From NCBI GenBank assembly GCA_035532115.1, contig DATKRO010000006.1, positions 1-64,000 of the forward strand: a stretch of DNA of 64,000 nt. The letters run 5' to 3'. The stretch is from Acaudatibacter sp035532115. GTDB taxonomy: Bacteria > Pseudomonadota > Alphaproteobacteria > Caulobacterales > Caulobacteraceae. Under the pieces are notes generated by a model that ran no database searches, was not told where the DNA came from, and saw only the letters and a program-made list of their open reading frames with translations. The position numbers and the translations under genes were made by a program. Below, piece by piece: positions 26,645 through 34,899 of this stretch (its first letter is position 1; the number at the start of each line of letters is the position of its first letter).

Positions 26645-27517
26645 ATGGCCCACGAAGGCGTCAAGCACGACTATCATCTCGTCCCGCCGAGCCCGTGGCC
26701 GCTGATGGGATCGGTGGCCGCCCTGGTGCTGACCATGGGCGGGGTGATGTGGATGAAGGGCCTGTTCGGCTTTCCACAGCACACCTGGTGGATGGTGGCC
26801 CTGGGCTTCCTGCTGGTCATCGCCACCATGATCTGCTGGTGGACCGACGTGGTGAAGGAGGCCAACGCCGGCGACCATACGCCCGTGGTCTCGCTGGGCC
26901 TGCGGTACGGCATGATCCTCTTCATCGCCTCGGAGGTGATGTTCTTCGTCGCCTGGTTCTGGATCTTCTTCGAGATGGCGCTCTTCCATCATCAGCGCGC
27001 GCTCTCGTCCATCGACGACGTGCGCGCCGCCTGGGCGACATGGCCGCCGAAGGGGGTCGAGACCCTGCCCCCGTTCCAGTTGCCGCTGGTCAACACCCTG
27101 ACGCTGCTGCTGTCGGGCACGACGGTGACCTGGGCGCACCATGCGCTGCAGACCGGCGATCGCAAGGGCGCCAAGATCGGTCTGGTCCTGACCATCCTGC
27201 TGGGCATCCTGTTCACCTCGATTCAGGTGTTCGAATATCACCACATCCTCAGCGAACATTTGTTCTACTCCGATGCGGCGTCCAATTCGGGCCTTTACGG
27301 CTCGGCCTTCTTCATGGCCACCGGGTTCCACGGCTTCCACGTGATCATCGGCACGATCTTCCTGACCGTCTGCCTGATCCGCCTGCTCGCCGGCGGCTTC
27401 ACGCCCACCAAGCATTTCGGCTTCGAGGCCGCCGCCTGGTACTGGCACTTCGTCGACGTGGTCTGGCTGTTCCTGTTCACCTTCATCTACGTCACCTTCG
27501 GTTCCGGATGGCATTGA
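26645..27517 (+). CDS. coxC: Cytochrome c oxidase subunit III
   Basis: Subunit III stabilises the oxidase core and supports proton uptake. The 290-residue protein has seven predicted membrane helices. Family motifs are KHDYHLVPPSPWPLMGS at the N-terminus, FIASEVMFFVAWFWIFFE (with the conserved Glu), LLLSGTTVTWAHHAL, GFHGFHVIIGTIFLTVCLIR and AAAWYWHFVDVVWLFLF. All are intact. Its last 10 bases overlap the DUF983 start. Confidence 0.97.
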   Translation: MAHEGVKHDYHLVPPSPWPLMGSVAALVLTMGGVMWMKGLFGFPQHTWWMVALGFLLVIATMICWWTDVVKEANAGDHTPVVSLGLRYGMILFIASEVMFFVAWFWIFFEMALFHHQRALSSIDDVRAAWATWPPKGVETLPPFQLPLVNTLTLLLSGTTVTWAHHALQTGDRKGAKIGLVLTILLGILFTSIQVFEYHHILSEHLFYSDAASNSGLYGSAFFMATGFHGFHVIIGTIFLTVCLIRLLAGGFTPTKHFGFEAAAWYWHFVDVVWLFLFTFIYVTFGSGWH

Positions 27518-27885
27518 GCCCGGCGGGCGTTGCCGGCCCGCTCCTCGCGGGCCTTTCGGGACGCTGCCCTGGCTGCGGCGCCGGAGCGCTGTTCGACGGC
27601 TTCCTGAAGGTAGCGCCGGGCTGCAAGGCCTGCGGCATGGACCTGGCCCGGGCCGACAGCGGCGACGGGCCGGCGGTGTTCGTCGTCCTGATCGCCGGCT
27701 GCATCACCGCCTTCGGGGTGCTGATCACCGATATCGCCTTGCGGCCGCCGATCTGGGTCGACCTCGCCGTCTGGCTGCCGGCGGCGCTCGTCCTGTGTCT
27801 TGCCCTGCTGAGGCCGATGAAGGGCCTGATGATCGCCGCCCAGTTCGCCAACAAGGCCTCGCAAGCCGGCCGCCATGACGTCTGA
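27508..27885 (+). CDS. DUF983 family membrane protein
   Basis: This 125-residue protein has two CXXC pairs near the N-terminus (GRCPGCGAG and GCKACGMDL), which could bind a metal or form a redox pair, then two membrane helices (about 52-74 and 80-98). DUF983 proteins sit between coxC and surf1 in many alphaproteobacteria, which suggests a role in oxidase biogenesis, though none is proven. The ATG at 27508 lies within the end of coxC, and its own end overlaps surf1 by 11 bases. Confidence 0.9.
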   Translation: MALSPAGVAGPLLAGLSGRCPGCGAGALFDGFLKVAPGCKACGMDLARADSGDGPAVFVVLIAGCITAFGVLITDIALRPPIWVDLAVWLPAALVLCLALLRPMKGLMIAAQFANKASQAGRHDV

Positions 27886-28603
27886 CGCGGTGCGGGCGCC
27901 CTCTGCGTCTCGCCGCGGCGCGGGCATGGCGGCGGCGCCGGCCGGCGCCATGGGCTTTCCCTGGGGCCTGACTCTCGCCGCCGCCCTGGTCTTCGCCATC
28001 ATGATCGGCCTGGGCCTGTGGCAACTGCGGCGGCTGGAGTGGAAGCAGGGGCAACTGGCGCGCATCGCCGCCCTGGCGAGCGCGCCCGCGGCGCCGATCG
28101 CCCCGGTGCTGCGGCGCGCCGCAGCGGGCCAGGACGTGTCGTTCGCGCGCGTCTTCGCCGACTGCGCCGCGGGCTCGGTTGCCGCCGGCTTCCGGATGAG
28201 CGTCGACGCCGGCGACTGGGTGAGCCGCCCGCAAGCCATCTGCCGGCTGGACGGGGCGCCGTTCGACGCCATCGCCGTCGATCGGGGCATTCTTGGTTCG
28301 AGCCGCGGATCGGCCGAGCCGCCGGCGCTGGTCCTGCCGCCGCCGGCGCGGGTTCAGGGCGTCCTGCGCGCCCGGCCCGGGCGTGCGGGCCTAGCCGGCG
28401 TCGCCCGTCCGGCGCCTTACGTGCTCGTCGCCGAGCGCGAATTTCCATCCGCCCCGGGCGTCACGCCCGCGCCCGGTACGGCTCAGGCGCCCGGCAATCT
28501 GAAATACGTCGGCTCCTACGCCCCCACCTGGTTCGGCCTGGCCGGCGTGCTGGCCTGCTACTATGCGGCGATGCTCTGGCGCAGATACCACCCCCGCCCA
28601 TGA
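27875..28603 (+). CDS. SURF1 family oxidase assembly protein
   Basis: SURF1 helps insert heme a into subunit I. The 242-residue protein has the family layout: an N-terminal membrane helix ending in GLGLWQLRRLEWKQGQLARI, a soluble part, and a C-terminal helix with NLKYVGSYAPTWFGLAGVL, resembling the family's NxxYxxTWF pattern. The periplasmic domain is more divergent than usual and shorter around residues 75-125. Its stop overlaps the thrC start (ATGA). Confidence 0.88.
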   Translation: MTSDAVRAPSASRRGAGMAAAPAGAMGFPWGLTLAAALVFAIMIGLGLWQLRRLEWKQGQLARIAALASAPAAPIAPVLRRAAAGQDVSFARVFADCAAGSVAAGFRMSVDAGDWVSRPQAICRLDGAPFDAIAVDRGILGSSRGSAEPPALVLPPPARVQGVLRARPGRAGLAGVARPAPYVLVAEREFPSAPGVTPAPGTAQAPGNLKYVGSYAPTWFGLAGVLACYYAAMLWRRYHPRP

Positions 28604-29997
28604 GGTATGTCTCCACCCGCGGCGAAGCGGCCGAGGTCGGCTTCGACGAGGCGATGCTGGCGGGGCTCGCGCCCGACGGCGGTCTCTACGTGCCGCGCGA
28701 CTGGCCGGTCCTGGCCAAGGAGGAGATCGCCGCCTTCGCCGGGCGGCCCTACGCCGAGGTCGCCGCGGCGATCCTGGCGCGCTTCGCCGGACAAGCCATC
28801 GACCGCGCCCAGCTGGAGGACCTCTGCGCCGACGCCTATGCCGGCTTCAGCCACGCCGCTGTCGCCCCGCTGCGGCAACTGGCGCCCGGCCGGTTCCTGC
28901 TCGAGCTTTTCCATGGCCCCAGCCTCGCCTTCAAGGACATGGCCATGCAGCTGCTGGCGCGGCTCTACGAGCACGTGCTGGCGCGGGCCGGGCGCACCCT
29001 CACCATCGTCTGCGCCACGTCGGGCGACACCGGCGGCGCGGCGGTGGAGGCCCTGCGCGGGCGCGCCAACATCCGCCTCGTCGTCCTCTTCCCCGAGGGC
29101 CGCATCTCCGAGACCCAGCGCCGCTTCATGACCACGGCGGCCGAACCCAACGTCGCCTGCCTCGCCGTCGCCGGCACCTTCGACGACTGCCAGGCGATGC
29201 TGAAGGCGATGTTCCAGGATGCGCAGTTCGCCCAGGCGGTGGCGCTTTCCGGGGTCAATTCGATCAACTGGGCGCGGATCGCCGCCCAGTGCGTCTATTT
29301 CGTCACCTCCGCCGTCGCGCTGGGCGCGCCGCATCGCCCGGTCGCCTTCGCCGTGCCGACCGGCAACTTCGGCAGCGCCTACGCCGGCTTCGTCGCCCAG
29401 CGCCTGGGGCTGCCGGTGGAGCGGATCGTCACCGCCGTCAACGCCAACGACATCGTCGCCCGCGCCCTCATGCATGGGCGCTACGCCAGAGGCGAGGTCA
29501 CCCGCACGCGAAGTCCGGCCATGGACATCCAGGTCGCCTCGAATTTCGAGCGCTACTATTTCGAAGCCTGCGGCCGCGACGCCACCGAGACGGCCCGCGC
29601 CTTCCGCGCCTTCGCCCGGCAGGGCGCGATCGACATACCGCCCAGGGCGCTGGCCGCCATGCGCGTCCTCATGCGCGGCCAGAGCGTCAGCGAGGCGCAG
29701 ACGCAGCGCACCATGCGGGCGACGCTGAACGAGACCGGCGAGCTCATCGAGCCCCACACCGCGGTCGGGCTCGCCGCGGCGCTCGCCGCCGGCCCGGCCG
29801 AAGCCGGCACGCCCATGGTGGTGCTGGGCGCCGCCCATCCCGCCAAGTTTCCCGAAGCGGTGAGCGAGGCCACCGGGATCGCCCCTCCGCTTCCCGCCGC
29901 AGCCGCACGCCTTTTCTCCCTGCCCGAGCGCTCGGACCGGATCGCCGCCGACGTCGAGGCCGCCAAGAGCTTCGTGCGCGAGTTCGCCCTTGCCTAG
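28600..29997 (+). CDS. thrC: Threonine synthase
   Basis: ThrC converts O-phosphohomoserine to threonine with pyridoxal phosphate. The 465-residue product is of the longer class. PLP-binding Lys is at about 112 in GPSLAFKDMAMQ, and the phosphate-binding CATSGDTGGAAVEALRG and GVNSINWARIAAQ motifs follow. MRYVSTRGEAAEVGFDEAML is a typical start. The ATG overlaps the SURF1 stop, tying an amino acid gene to the respiratory operon. The partner thrB lies apart, at 43585. Confidence 0.96.
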   Translation: MRYVSTRGEAAEVGFDEAMLAGLAPDGGLYVPRDWPVLAKEEIAAFAGRPYAEVAAAILARFAGQAIDRAQLEDLCADAYAGFSHAAVAPLRQLAPGRFLLELFHGPSLAFKDMAMQLLARLYEHVLARAGRTLTIVCATSGDTGGAAVEALRGRANIRLVVLFPEGRISETQRRFMTTAAEPNVACLAVAGTFDDCQAMLKAMFQDAQFAQAVALSGVNSINWARIAAQCVYFVTSAVALGAPHRPVAFAVPTGNFGSAYAGFVAQRLGLPVERIVTAVNANDIVARALMHGRYARGEVTRTRSPAMDIQVASNFERYYFEACGRDATETARAFRAFARQGAIDIPPRALAAMRVLMRGQSVSEAQTQRTMRATLNETGELIEPHTAVGLAAALAAGPAEAGTPMVVLGAAHPAKFPEAVSEATGIAPPLPAAAARLFSLPERSDRIAADVEAAKSFVREFALA

Positions 29998-31249
29998 CGT
30001 CCACACCCTTGGCAACGGCGTGCGCGTGGTCGCCGACCCCGCGCCGGGCTTCGAGACGCTCGCGCTCACCGTGGCGGCGGGGCGCGGCGCCCGGTCCGAG
30101 GACGAGGCGCGTTCAGGCTGGTCGCACCTGCTCGAGCACATGGTATTCAAGGGTGCCGGTCCGCGCTCGGCGCGGGACATCGTCGAGGCGATCGAGGCGC
30201 GCGGCGGCCAGATCAACGCCGCCACCGGCTACGAGCGCACCAGTTTCCAGGTCCGCGCGCTCGCGGGCGGCCTGCGGCTCGGCATGGAGGTGACGGCCGA
30301 CCTCGTGCTGCGGCCGACGCTCGACGCGGGCGACCTGGCGCGCGAGATCGAGGTCGTCGGCCAGGAGATCGCCGAGGCGGCCGACGCGCCCGATGATCTG
30401 GTCTTCGAGCTTGCCCAGGCTGAGGCCTTCGCCGGCCAGCCGCTGGGCCGCCCGGTGCTCGGCAGCGAAACCAGCATCGCCGGCGCCGAGCCGCAGGCGC
30501 TGGAGGCCTGGCGCGCGGGGCTCTACGCGCCCGACCGCCTGGTGGTGAGCGCCGCCGGCGCGATCGACGAGACCGAGCTGCTCGCCCTGGCCGAAGAGTA
30601 CTTTGGCGCGGCCCGCGGCGGCGGCGCCGCGCCGGCGCCGTCTGCGCGTTTCACCGGCGGGCGGGCCGCCGAGCGGCGCAAGCTCGAGCAGGCGCATCTG
30701 GTCCTGTTCCTGCCGGGCGTCGCGGCGGATGACCCGGACTACTTCGCGGTGCGGGTGTTCGCCGAGGCGCTCGGCGGCGGCATGTCGAGCCGGCTCTTCC
30801 AGGAGGCGCGCGAGCGACTCGGCCTCGCATACGCCATCGACGCGTTCACGGAGGCCTACGCCGATACCGGCCTGATCGGCATCTACGCCGGCTGCGCGGC
30901 CAGGCATGCGGCCAGGCTCGCCGAGGTCGCCGCCCTGGAGGTCGCCAAGCTCGCCGAGGCGATCGAGCCGGCGGAGCTCGAGCGCGCCAAGGCGCAGCTG
31001 AAGGCCGGCCTGTTCATGGGGCGCGAATCGCTCGCGGCCCGCGCCGAACAGGCGGCGGCCCAGATCCTGACCTTCGGAAGGCTGCTCGCGCCTGCCGAGA
31101 TCGCCGCCGCCGTCGACGCCGTCGGAGCCGCGCGCGTCCGCACCGCCGCCCAGCGGCTGCTGGGCCAGCGCCTCGCCGCCGGCGCGGTGCTTGGCCCGGC
31201 CCGTGCCATGGATGCGGCCGAGCGGTTCGCCCGGGCGTTGTTCGGCTGA
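29990..31249 (+). CDS. M16-family zinc peptidase (pitrilysin/processing-peptidase-like)
   Basis: This 419-residue protein resembles bacterial processing-peptidase homologues. The inverted zinc motif HLLEH lies at 46-50 in GWSHLLEHMVFKG, and the third ligand should be a Glu about 75 residues later in EVVGQEIAEAADAPDD. The C-terminal M16 domain has the substrate-binding ALGGGMSSRLFQEARERLGLAYAI. It has no signal peptide, so it should be cytoplasmic. The TTG start at 29990 overlaps thrC by eight bases; the thrC-M16 order is conserved in alphaproteobacteria. Confidence 0.94.
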   Translation: MPSVHTLGNGVRVVADPAPGFETLALTVAAGRGARSEDEARSGWSHLLEHMVFKGAGPRSARDIVEAIEARGGQINAATGYERTSFQVRALAGGLRLGMEVTADLVLRPTLDAGDLAREIEVVGQEIAEAADAPDDLVFELAQAEAFAGQPLGRPVLGSETSIAGAEPQALEAWRAGLYAPDRLVVSAAGAIDETELLALAEEYFGAARGGGAAPAPSARFTGGRAAERRKLEQAHLVLFLPGVAADDPDYFAVRVFAEALGGGMSSRLFQEARERLGLAYAIDAFTEAYADTGLIGIYAGCAARHAARLAEVAALEVAKLAEAIEPAELERAKAQLKAGLFMGRESLAARAEQAAAQILTFGRLLAPAEIAAAVDAVGAARVRTAAQRLLGQRLAAGAVLGPARAMDAAERFARALFG

Positions 31250-31308
31250 GGCCGCAACCAGCGGCCGAGACTTGGCAAACCCGCCCCATCCGGGGCAGAG
31301 TTGCTGCG

Positions 31309-31920
31309 ATGGCCCTGCTGGACTGGATTGCGTCCGACCATGACCTGCGCCTGGAAGGCGCAGGCGTGCGGCTGCGGCCGCACCGCAGTGGCGATTTCAC
31401 CGAATGGGCCATGCTGCGCTCGCGGTCGCGGGCCTTCCTGCAGCCCTGGGAGCCTACCTGGCCGGCGGACGATCTGACCCGCGGCGCCTGGCGCCGGCGC
31501 CTGGCCGCCTACGCCCACGACATCGAGCGCGGCCTTGCCTATCCGTTCCTGGTGTTCCGCTCCAGCGACGGCGCCATGGTCGGCGGCATCACCTTGTCGA
31601 ACATCCGCCGCGGCGTCGCCCAGATGGGGTCGATCGGCTACTGGGTCGGCGAACCGTTCACCCGGCGCGGCCACACCTCGGCGGCGGTTCTCGCCGTCAC
31701 CCGGTTCTGCTTCGAGCGGCTGGGTCTGCACCGGGTGGAGGCCGCCTGCATCCCGTCCAACGAAGCCTCGAGGGGCGTCTTGATGAAGGCCGGCTTCACC
31801 CAGGAAGGAATGGCGCGGGCTTATCTGAGAATTAACGGTATCTGGCAAGATCATCTGTTGTTCGGGCTGGTTTCGCCGGCGCCCGCCGGGCAGCAGCGGA
31901 TCGAGGACGTGCTGGTCTGA
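31309..31920 (+). CDS. GNAT N-acetyltransferase, RimJ-like
   Basis: This 203-residue enzyme uses acetyl-CoA to acetylate an amino group and is of the RimJ/RimL type that modifies N-termini, for example of ribosomal proteins. Motifs are GAGVRLRPHRSGDFTEWAML near the start, MGSIGYWVGEPFTRRGHTSA (the acetyl-CoA loop) and LHRVEAACIPSNEASRGVLMKAGF. The final LRINGIWQDHLLFGL matches RimJ. It follows the M16 gene by 59 bases and precedes pdeA by 37, so it may be part of the same transcript. Confidence 0.92.
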   Translation: MALLDWIASDHDLRLEGAGVRLRPHRSGDFTEWAMLRSRSRAFLQPWEPTWPADDLTRGAWRRRLAAYAHDIERGLAYPFLVFRSSDGAMVGGITLSNIRRGVAQMGSIGYWVGEPFTRRGHTSAAVLAVTRFCFERLGLHRVEAACIPSNEASRGVLMKAGFTQEGMARAYLRINGIWQDHLLFGLVSPAPAGQQRIEDVLV

Positions 31921-31957
31921 GCATTGGACCGCCGCGCCTCGCCGGCGCGGAGGTTGG

Positions 31958-33622
31958 ATGGCTTCGGCGGACAGGTTCGTCTGGGACACGACGGCGGTGC
32001 TCGAGGCCCTGGGCGCCGCCGACGTGGCGCTGTGGCTCTGGGAACCCGAGCGCGACCGGTTGCGCCTGACGGGCGCCTCGCGCGCCCTGGGCCTTGGGCC
32101 GCTCGCGCCGGACGCGGCCTCCGCGGCGCTGCGGGCGCTCGTCCTGCCCCAGGATCGCGCGGCGGCCGAAGACATTCTGCGCGTGCGCGAACCCGGAGCG
32201 GAGGTGGCTGCGCGCCTGCGCCTGCGCTCCGCCGAGCCCACCCTCTGGCGCGGCGTCTGGCTCGAGGAGGGGCTGCGGGCCGCCGGCGTGATCGCCAAGG
32301 AGGTGCGCTTCGTCGCCTCGGGCCGCGATGCTCTGACCGGCTTGCTCGATCGCCGCAGTTTCGTGGTCCGCGCCCGCGAGCGCCTGGCCCGACCCGGCGT
32401 GCACGAGCTGGTGGTCGCCGACCTGAACCGGCTGCGCCGCCTGAACGAAGCCCTCGGCCACGAGCGCGCCGACCTGGTTCTGGCGGCGCTGGGCTCGCGC
32501 CTGGCCGCCGCGTTCACCGGCGAGGCCCTGATGGCCCGCGTCGGCGAGGACGAGTTCGCGGTCCTGGTCGCCAGGAGCGACGCCGCCGCGGCCGACACCC
32601 TCCGCTCCGCCCTGGAGCAGCCGCTCCGCGTCGCCGGGTTCGACATCCACCCGACCCTCGCCATCGGCGCGGTCGCCACCGAAGGCGGCGACGACGCCCA
32701 GGAGGCCGCCGAACTGCTCCGCCGCGCCGAACTCGCGGTCGAGGCGGCCAAGGCGGCCGGGCGCGGCGGTCCCGCCGCCTCGTATGGGCAGGCGCTGGAG
32801 AGCGACGGCCTTTCGCGGCTGGCGCTGGAGGCCGACCTGCGCGGCGCCATCGCGCGCGGCGAAATCGCCGCCTTCTTCCAGCCGATCGTGCGGCTCTCGA
32901 CCGGCGAGCTCGCCGGCTTCGAGGCGCTGGCGCGCTGGCGCCACCCCCGGCGCGGCTTTCTCGCGCCAGACGATTTCCTGGAGCTGCTGGGCGAGATGGG
33001 ACTGATGGCCGAACTCGGCGCCCACATGATGCGCCAGGCCGCGATCCAGCTTGGCGCCTGGCGGCGGGCCCATCCGGCCGTCGACCATCTGACCTGCAGC
33101 GTCAACCTCTCCACCGGCGAGATCGACCGCGACGGACTTGTGGACGAGGTCGCCGGTCTGGTGCGCCGCAACGCCCTGAGGCGCGGCTCGCTGAAGCTGG
33201 AGATCACCGAGAGCGACATCATGCGCGATCCCGATCGCGCGGCCGTCACCTTGCGCGCGCTGCGCGATGCCGGCGCTGGATTGGCGCTGGACGACTTCGG
33301 CACCGGCTTCTCGTCACTGGCCTACCTGACCCGGCTGCCGTTCGACACCCTCAAGATCGACCGCTATTTCGTGCGCACGATGGCGGCCAACGAAGGCTCG
33401 GCGAAGATCGTGCGCTCGGTGATCAAGCTCGGCCAGGATCTGGCGCTCGAGGTGGTGGCCGAGGGGGTGGAGAACGGCGTCATGGCCCGCGCCCTCCTCG
33501 ATCTCGGCTGCGATTACGGCCAGGGCTACGGCTACGCCCCGGCGCTCTCGCCGCAGGAGGCGGAAGTCTATCTCAACGAATGCTACGCCGACGGCGCCGC
33601 GCCGGTGAAGGCGCGGGGGTAG
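31958..33622 (+). CDS. pdeA: c-di-GMP phosphodiesterase with degenerate GEDEF domain, PdeA-like
   Basis: The 554-residue product has an N-terminal PAS-like region (about 15-110), a GGDEF-type domain (about 120-275) whose motif reads GEDEF at 196-200, and a complete EAL domain (about 285-540). EAL residues are present: FEALARW, CSVNLS, KLEITES, LDDFGTGFSSLAYL, LKIDRYF and VVAEGVEN. Caulobacter PdeA (CC3396) has the same order, almost the same length and the same GEDEF motif, where that domain binds GTP and activates the EAL domain. Orthology is likely. In Caulobacter ClpXP degrades PdeA; this product ends in KARG. GGAGG precedes the ATG. Confidence 0.9.
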   Translation: MASADRFVWDTTAVLEALGAADVALWLWEPERDRLRLTGASRALGLGPLAPDAASAALRALVLPQDRAAAEDILRVREPGAEVAARLRLRSAEPTLWRGVWLEEGLRAAGVIAKEVRFVASGRDALTGLLDRRSFVVRARERLARPGVHELVVADLNRLRRLNEALGHERADLVLAALGSRLAAAFTGEALMARVGEDEFAVLVARSDAAAADTLRSALEQPLRVAGFDIHPTLAIGAVATEGGDDAQEAAELLRRAELAVEAAKAAGRGGPAASYGQALESDGLSRLALEADLRGAIARGEIAAFFQPIVRLSTGELAGFEALARWRHPRRGFLAPDDFLELLGEMGLMAELGAHMMRQAAIQLGAWRRAHPAVDHLTCSVNLSTGEIDRDGLVDEVAGLVRRNALRRGSLKLEITESDIMRDPDRAAVTLRALRDAGAGLALDDFGTGFSSLAYLTRLPFDTLKIDRYFVRTMAANEGSAKIVRSVIKLGQDLALEVVAEGVENGVMARALLDLGCDYGQGYGYAPALSPQEAEVYLNECYADGAAPVKARG

Positions 33623-33686
33623 GCCGGCGGCGCATGCCGCTCCAGCTCATGTTCGGACTCGCGGCCTGCGAGCGTCCGAAACGGCC

Positions 33687-34268
33687 CTACGCCCTGCCCG
33701 CCAGTCCCGACAGCTTGTCGGCGGCGACGCCGATCTTGGCCAGGGCGCGAGACCATTTGCGCTCGTAGTCGTCGCCGAAGATCAGGGACTCGTCCGGCTC
33801 GCAGGTGAGCCAGGTGCTTTCGCGGATCTCGTGCTCGAGCTGGCCAGCGCCCCAGCCGGCGTAGCCGAGCGCCAGCAGCGAACGCCGGGGGCGGCTGTTG
33901 TGGCCGGCCAGCGCCTCCAGCGCCTCGCGCGTCGCAGTGAGGGTGAAGCCGGGCGCCACCCTGACGCTGGAGGCGGCGCAGAAATAGTCGTCGGAATGCA
34001 GCACCAGGCCCCGATCGCGCTCCACCGGACCGCCCAGCAGCACCAGGTCGTCCGGCAGCTTGATCGAGGACTTGACGCCGATGCCCGCGAGGACCCTCGC
34101 CAGGCTCAGCCCTTCCACCGGACGGTTCACCACGATGCCCATCGCGTGCTCGGCGGTGTGGGCGCAGACGAAGATCACCGCTCTTTCGAACCTGGGGTCG
34201 CCGATGCCGGGCATCGCGACCAGGAGCCGGCCGGTGAGGAACGCGCCGGGATCATCGGACATGATCAT
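33687..34268 (-). CDS. YqgE/AlgH family protein
   Basis: This 193-residue protein belongs to UPF0301 (YqgE/AlgH). Hallmarks are LTGRLLVAMPGIGDPRFERAV, AMGIVVNRP, LLGGPVERDRGLVLH and LLALGYAGWGAGQLEHEI. AlgH affects alginate in Pseudomonas, but the biochemical function of the family is unknown. Start: two ATGs near 34268 differ by two codons; the second may be the real one. It is convergent with pdeA and divergent from the peroxiredoxin gene, with about 110 bases for promoters. Confidence 0.94.
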   Translation of the reverse strand: MIMSDDPGAFLTGRLLVAMPGIGDPRFERAVIFVCAHTAEHAMGIVVNRPVEGLSLARVLAGIGVKSSIKLPDDLVLLGGPVERDRGLVLHSDDYFCAASSVRVAPGFTLTATREALEALAGHNSRPRRSLLALGYAGWGAGQLEHEIRESTWLTCEPDESLIFGDDYERKWSRALAKIGVAADKLSGLAGRA

Positions 34269-34378
34269 ATGATCGGCGCCCGTGCGGCGTGAATCAAGCC
34301 CGCGTCGAGGTGCGGCGCCTTGGCGCGGGCCGGCGTCCGGTCTATGTGCGAGCCGCCATCATGCCCAGGAGTCGCGCC

Positions 34379-34861
34379 ATGACGATCAAGGTCGGGGACA
34401 AGGTCCCGCACGCCACCCTCACCACCTTCGGGCCGGACGGCCCCAGGCCGGTCTCCACCGAGGAGCTGTTCGAGGGCAAGACCGTGGGGTTGTTCGCCGT
34501 GCCGGGCGCCTTCACGCCGACCTGCTCGGCCCGCCACCTGCCCAGCTTCAAGCAGCATGCATCCGAACTGAGGGCCAAGGGCGTCGATACGATCGCCTGC
34601 GTCTCGGTCAACGACGTCTTCGTGATGAAGGCCTGGGGCGAGAACCAGGGCGTCGGCGAGGACGTGCTGATGCTCGCCGACGGCAACGGCGAGTTCACCC
34701 GGGCGCTGGGTCTGGAGCTCGACGGGGCGCGCTTCGGCATGGGCCAGCGCTCGCAGCGCTATTCGATGGTGGTCAAGAACGGCGTCGTCGAGACGCTCAA
34801 CGTGGAGCAGGGCGGCGAATACCGTGTCTCGTCCGCCGAGTACATGCTGGCGCAGCTCTAG
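34379..34861 (+). CDS. Peroxiredoxin, Prx5-like
   Basis: This 160-residue enzyme reduces hydrogen peroxide and organic peroxides. The peroxidatic cysteine lies at about 49 in PGAFTPTCSARHLPSF, the Prx5 motif. VFVMKAWGEN and RYSMVVKNGVVETLNVE are also typical. A resolving cysteine is not obvious beyond Cys in TIACVSVND, so reduction may depend on glutathione or glutaredoxin. I chose the ATG at 34379 with AGGAG upstream; earlier in-frame starts add a basic tail without similarity. It is convergent with the acyl-CoA dehydrogenase. Confidence 0.94.
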   Translation: MTIKVGDKVPHATLTTFGPDGPRPVSTEELFEGKTVGLFAVPGAFTPTCSARHLPSFKQHASELRAKGVDTIACVSVNDVFVMKAWGENQGVGEDVLMLADGNGEFTRALGLELDGARFGMGQRSQRYSMVVKNGVVETLNVEQGGEYRVSSAEYMLAQL

Positions 34862-34899
34862 CGGCCTTCCCGCGTCACCATCCGGAACGCAGGTGCGCG

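Noticed and set aside
31958..33622. Active diguanylate cyclase
   Set aside because: The signature is GEDEF rather than GGDEF or GEEF-like active variants, and the EAL site is complete, so phosphodiesterase activity is more likely.
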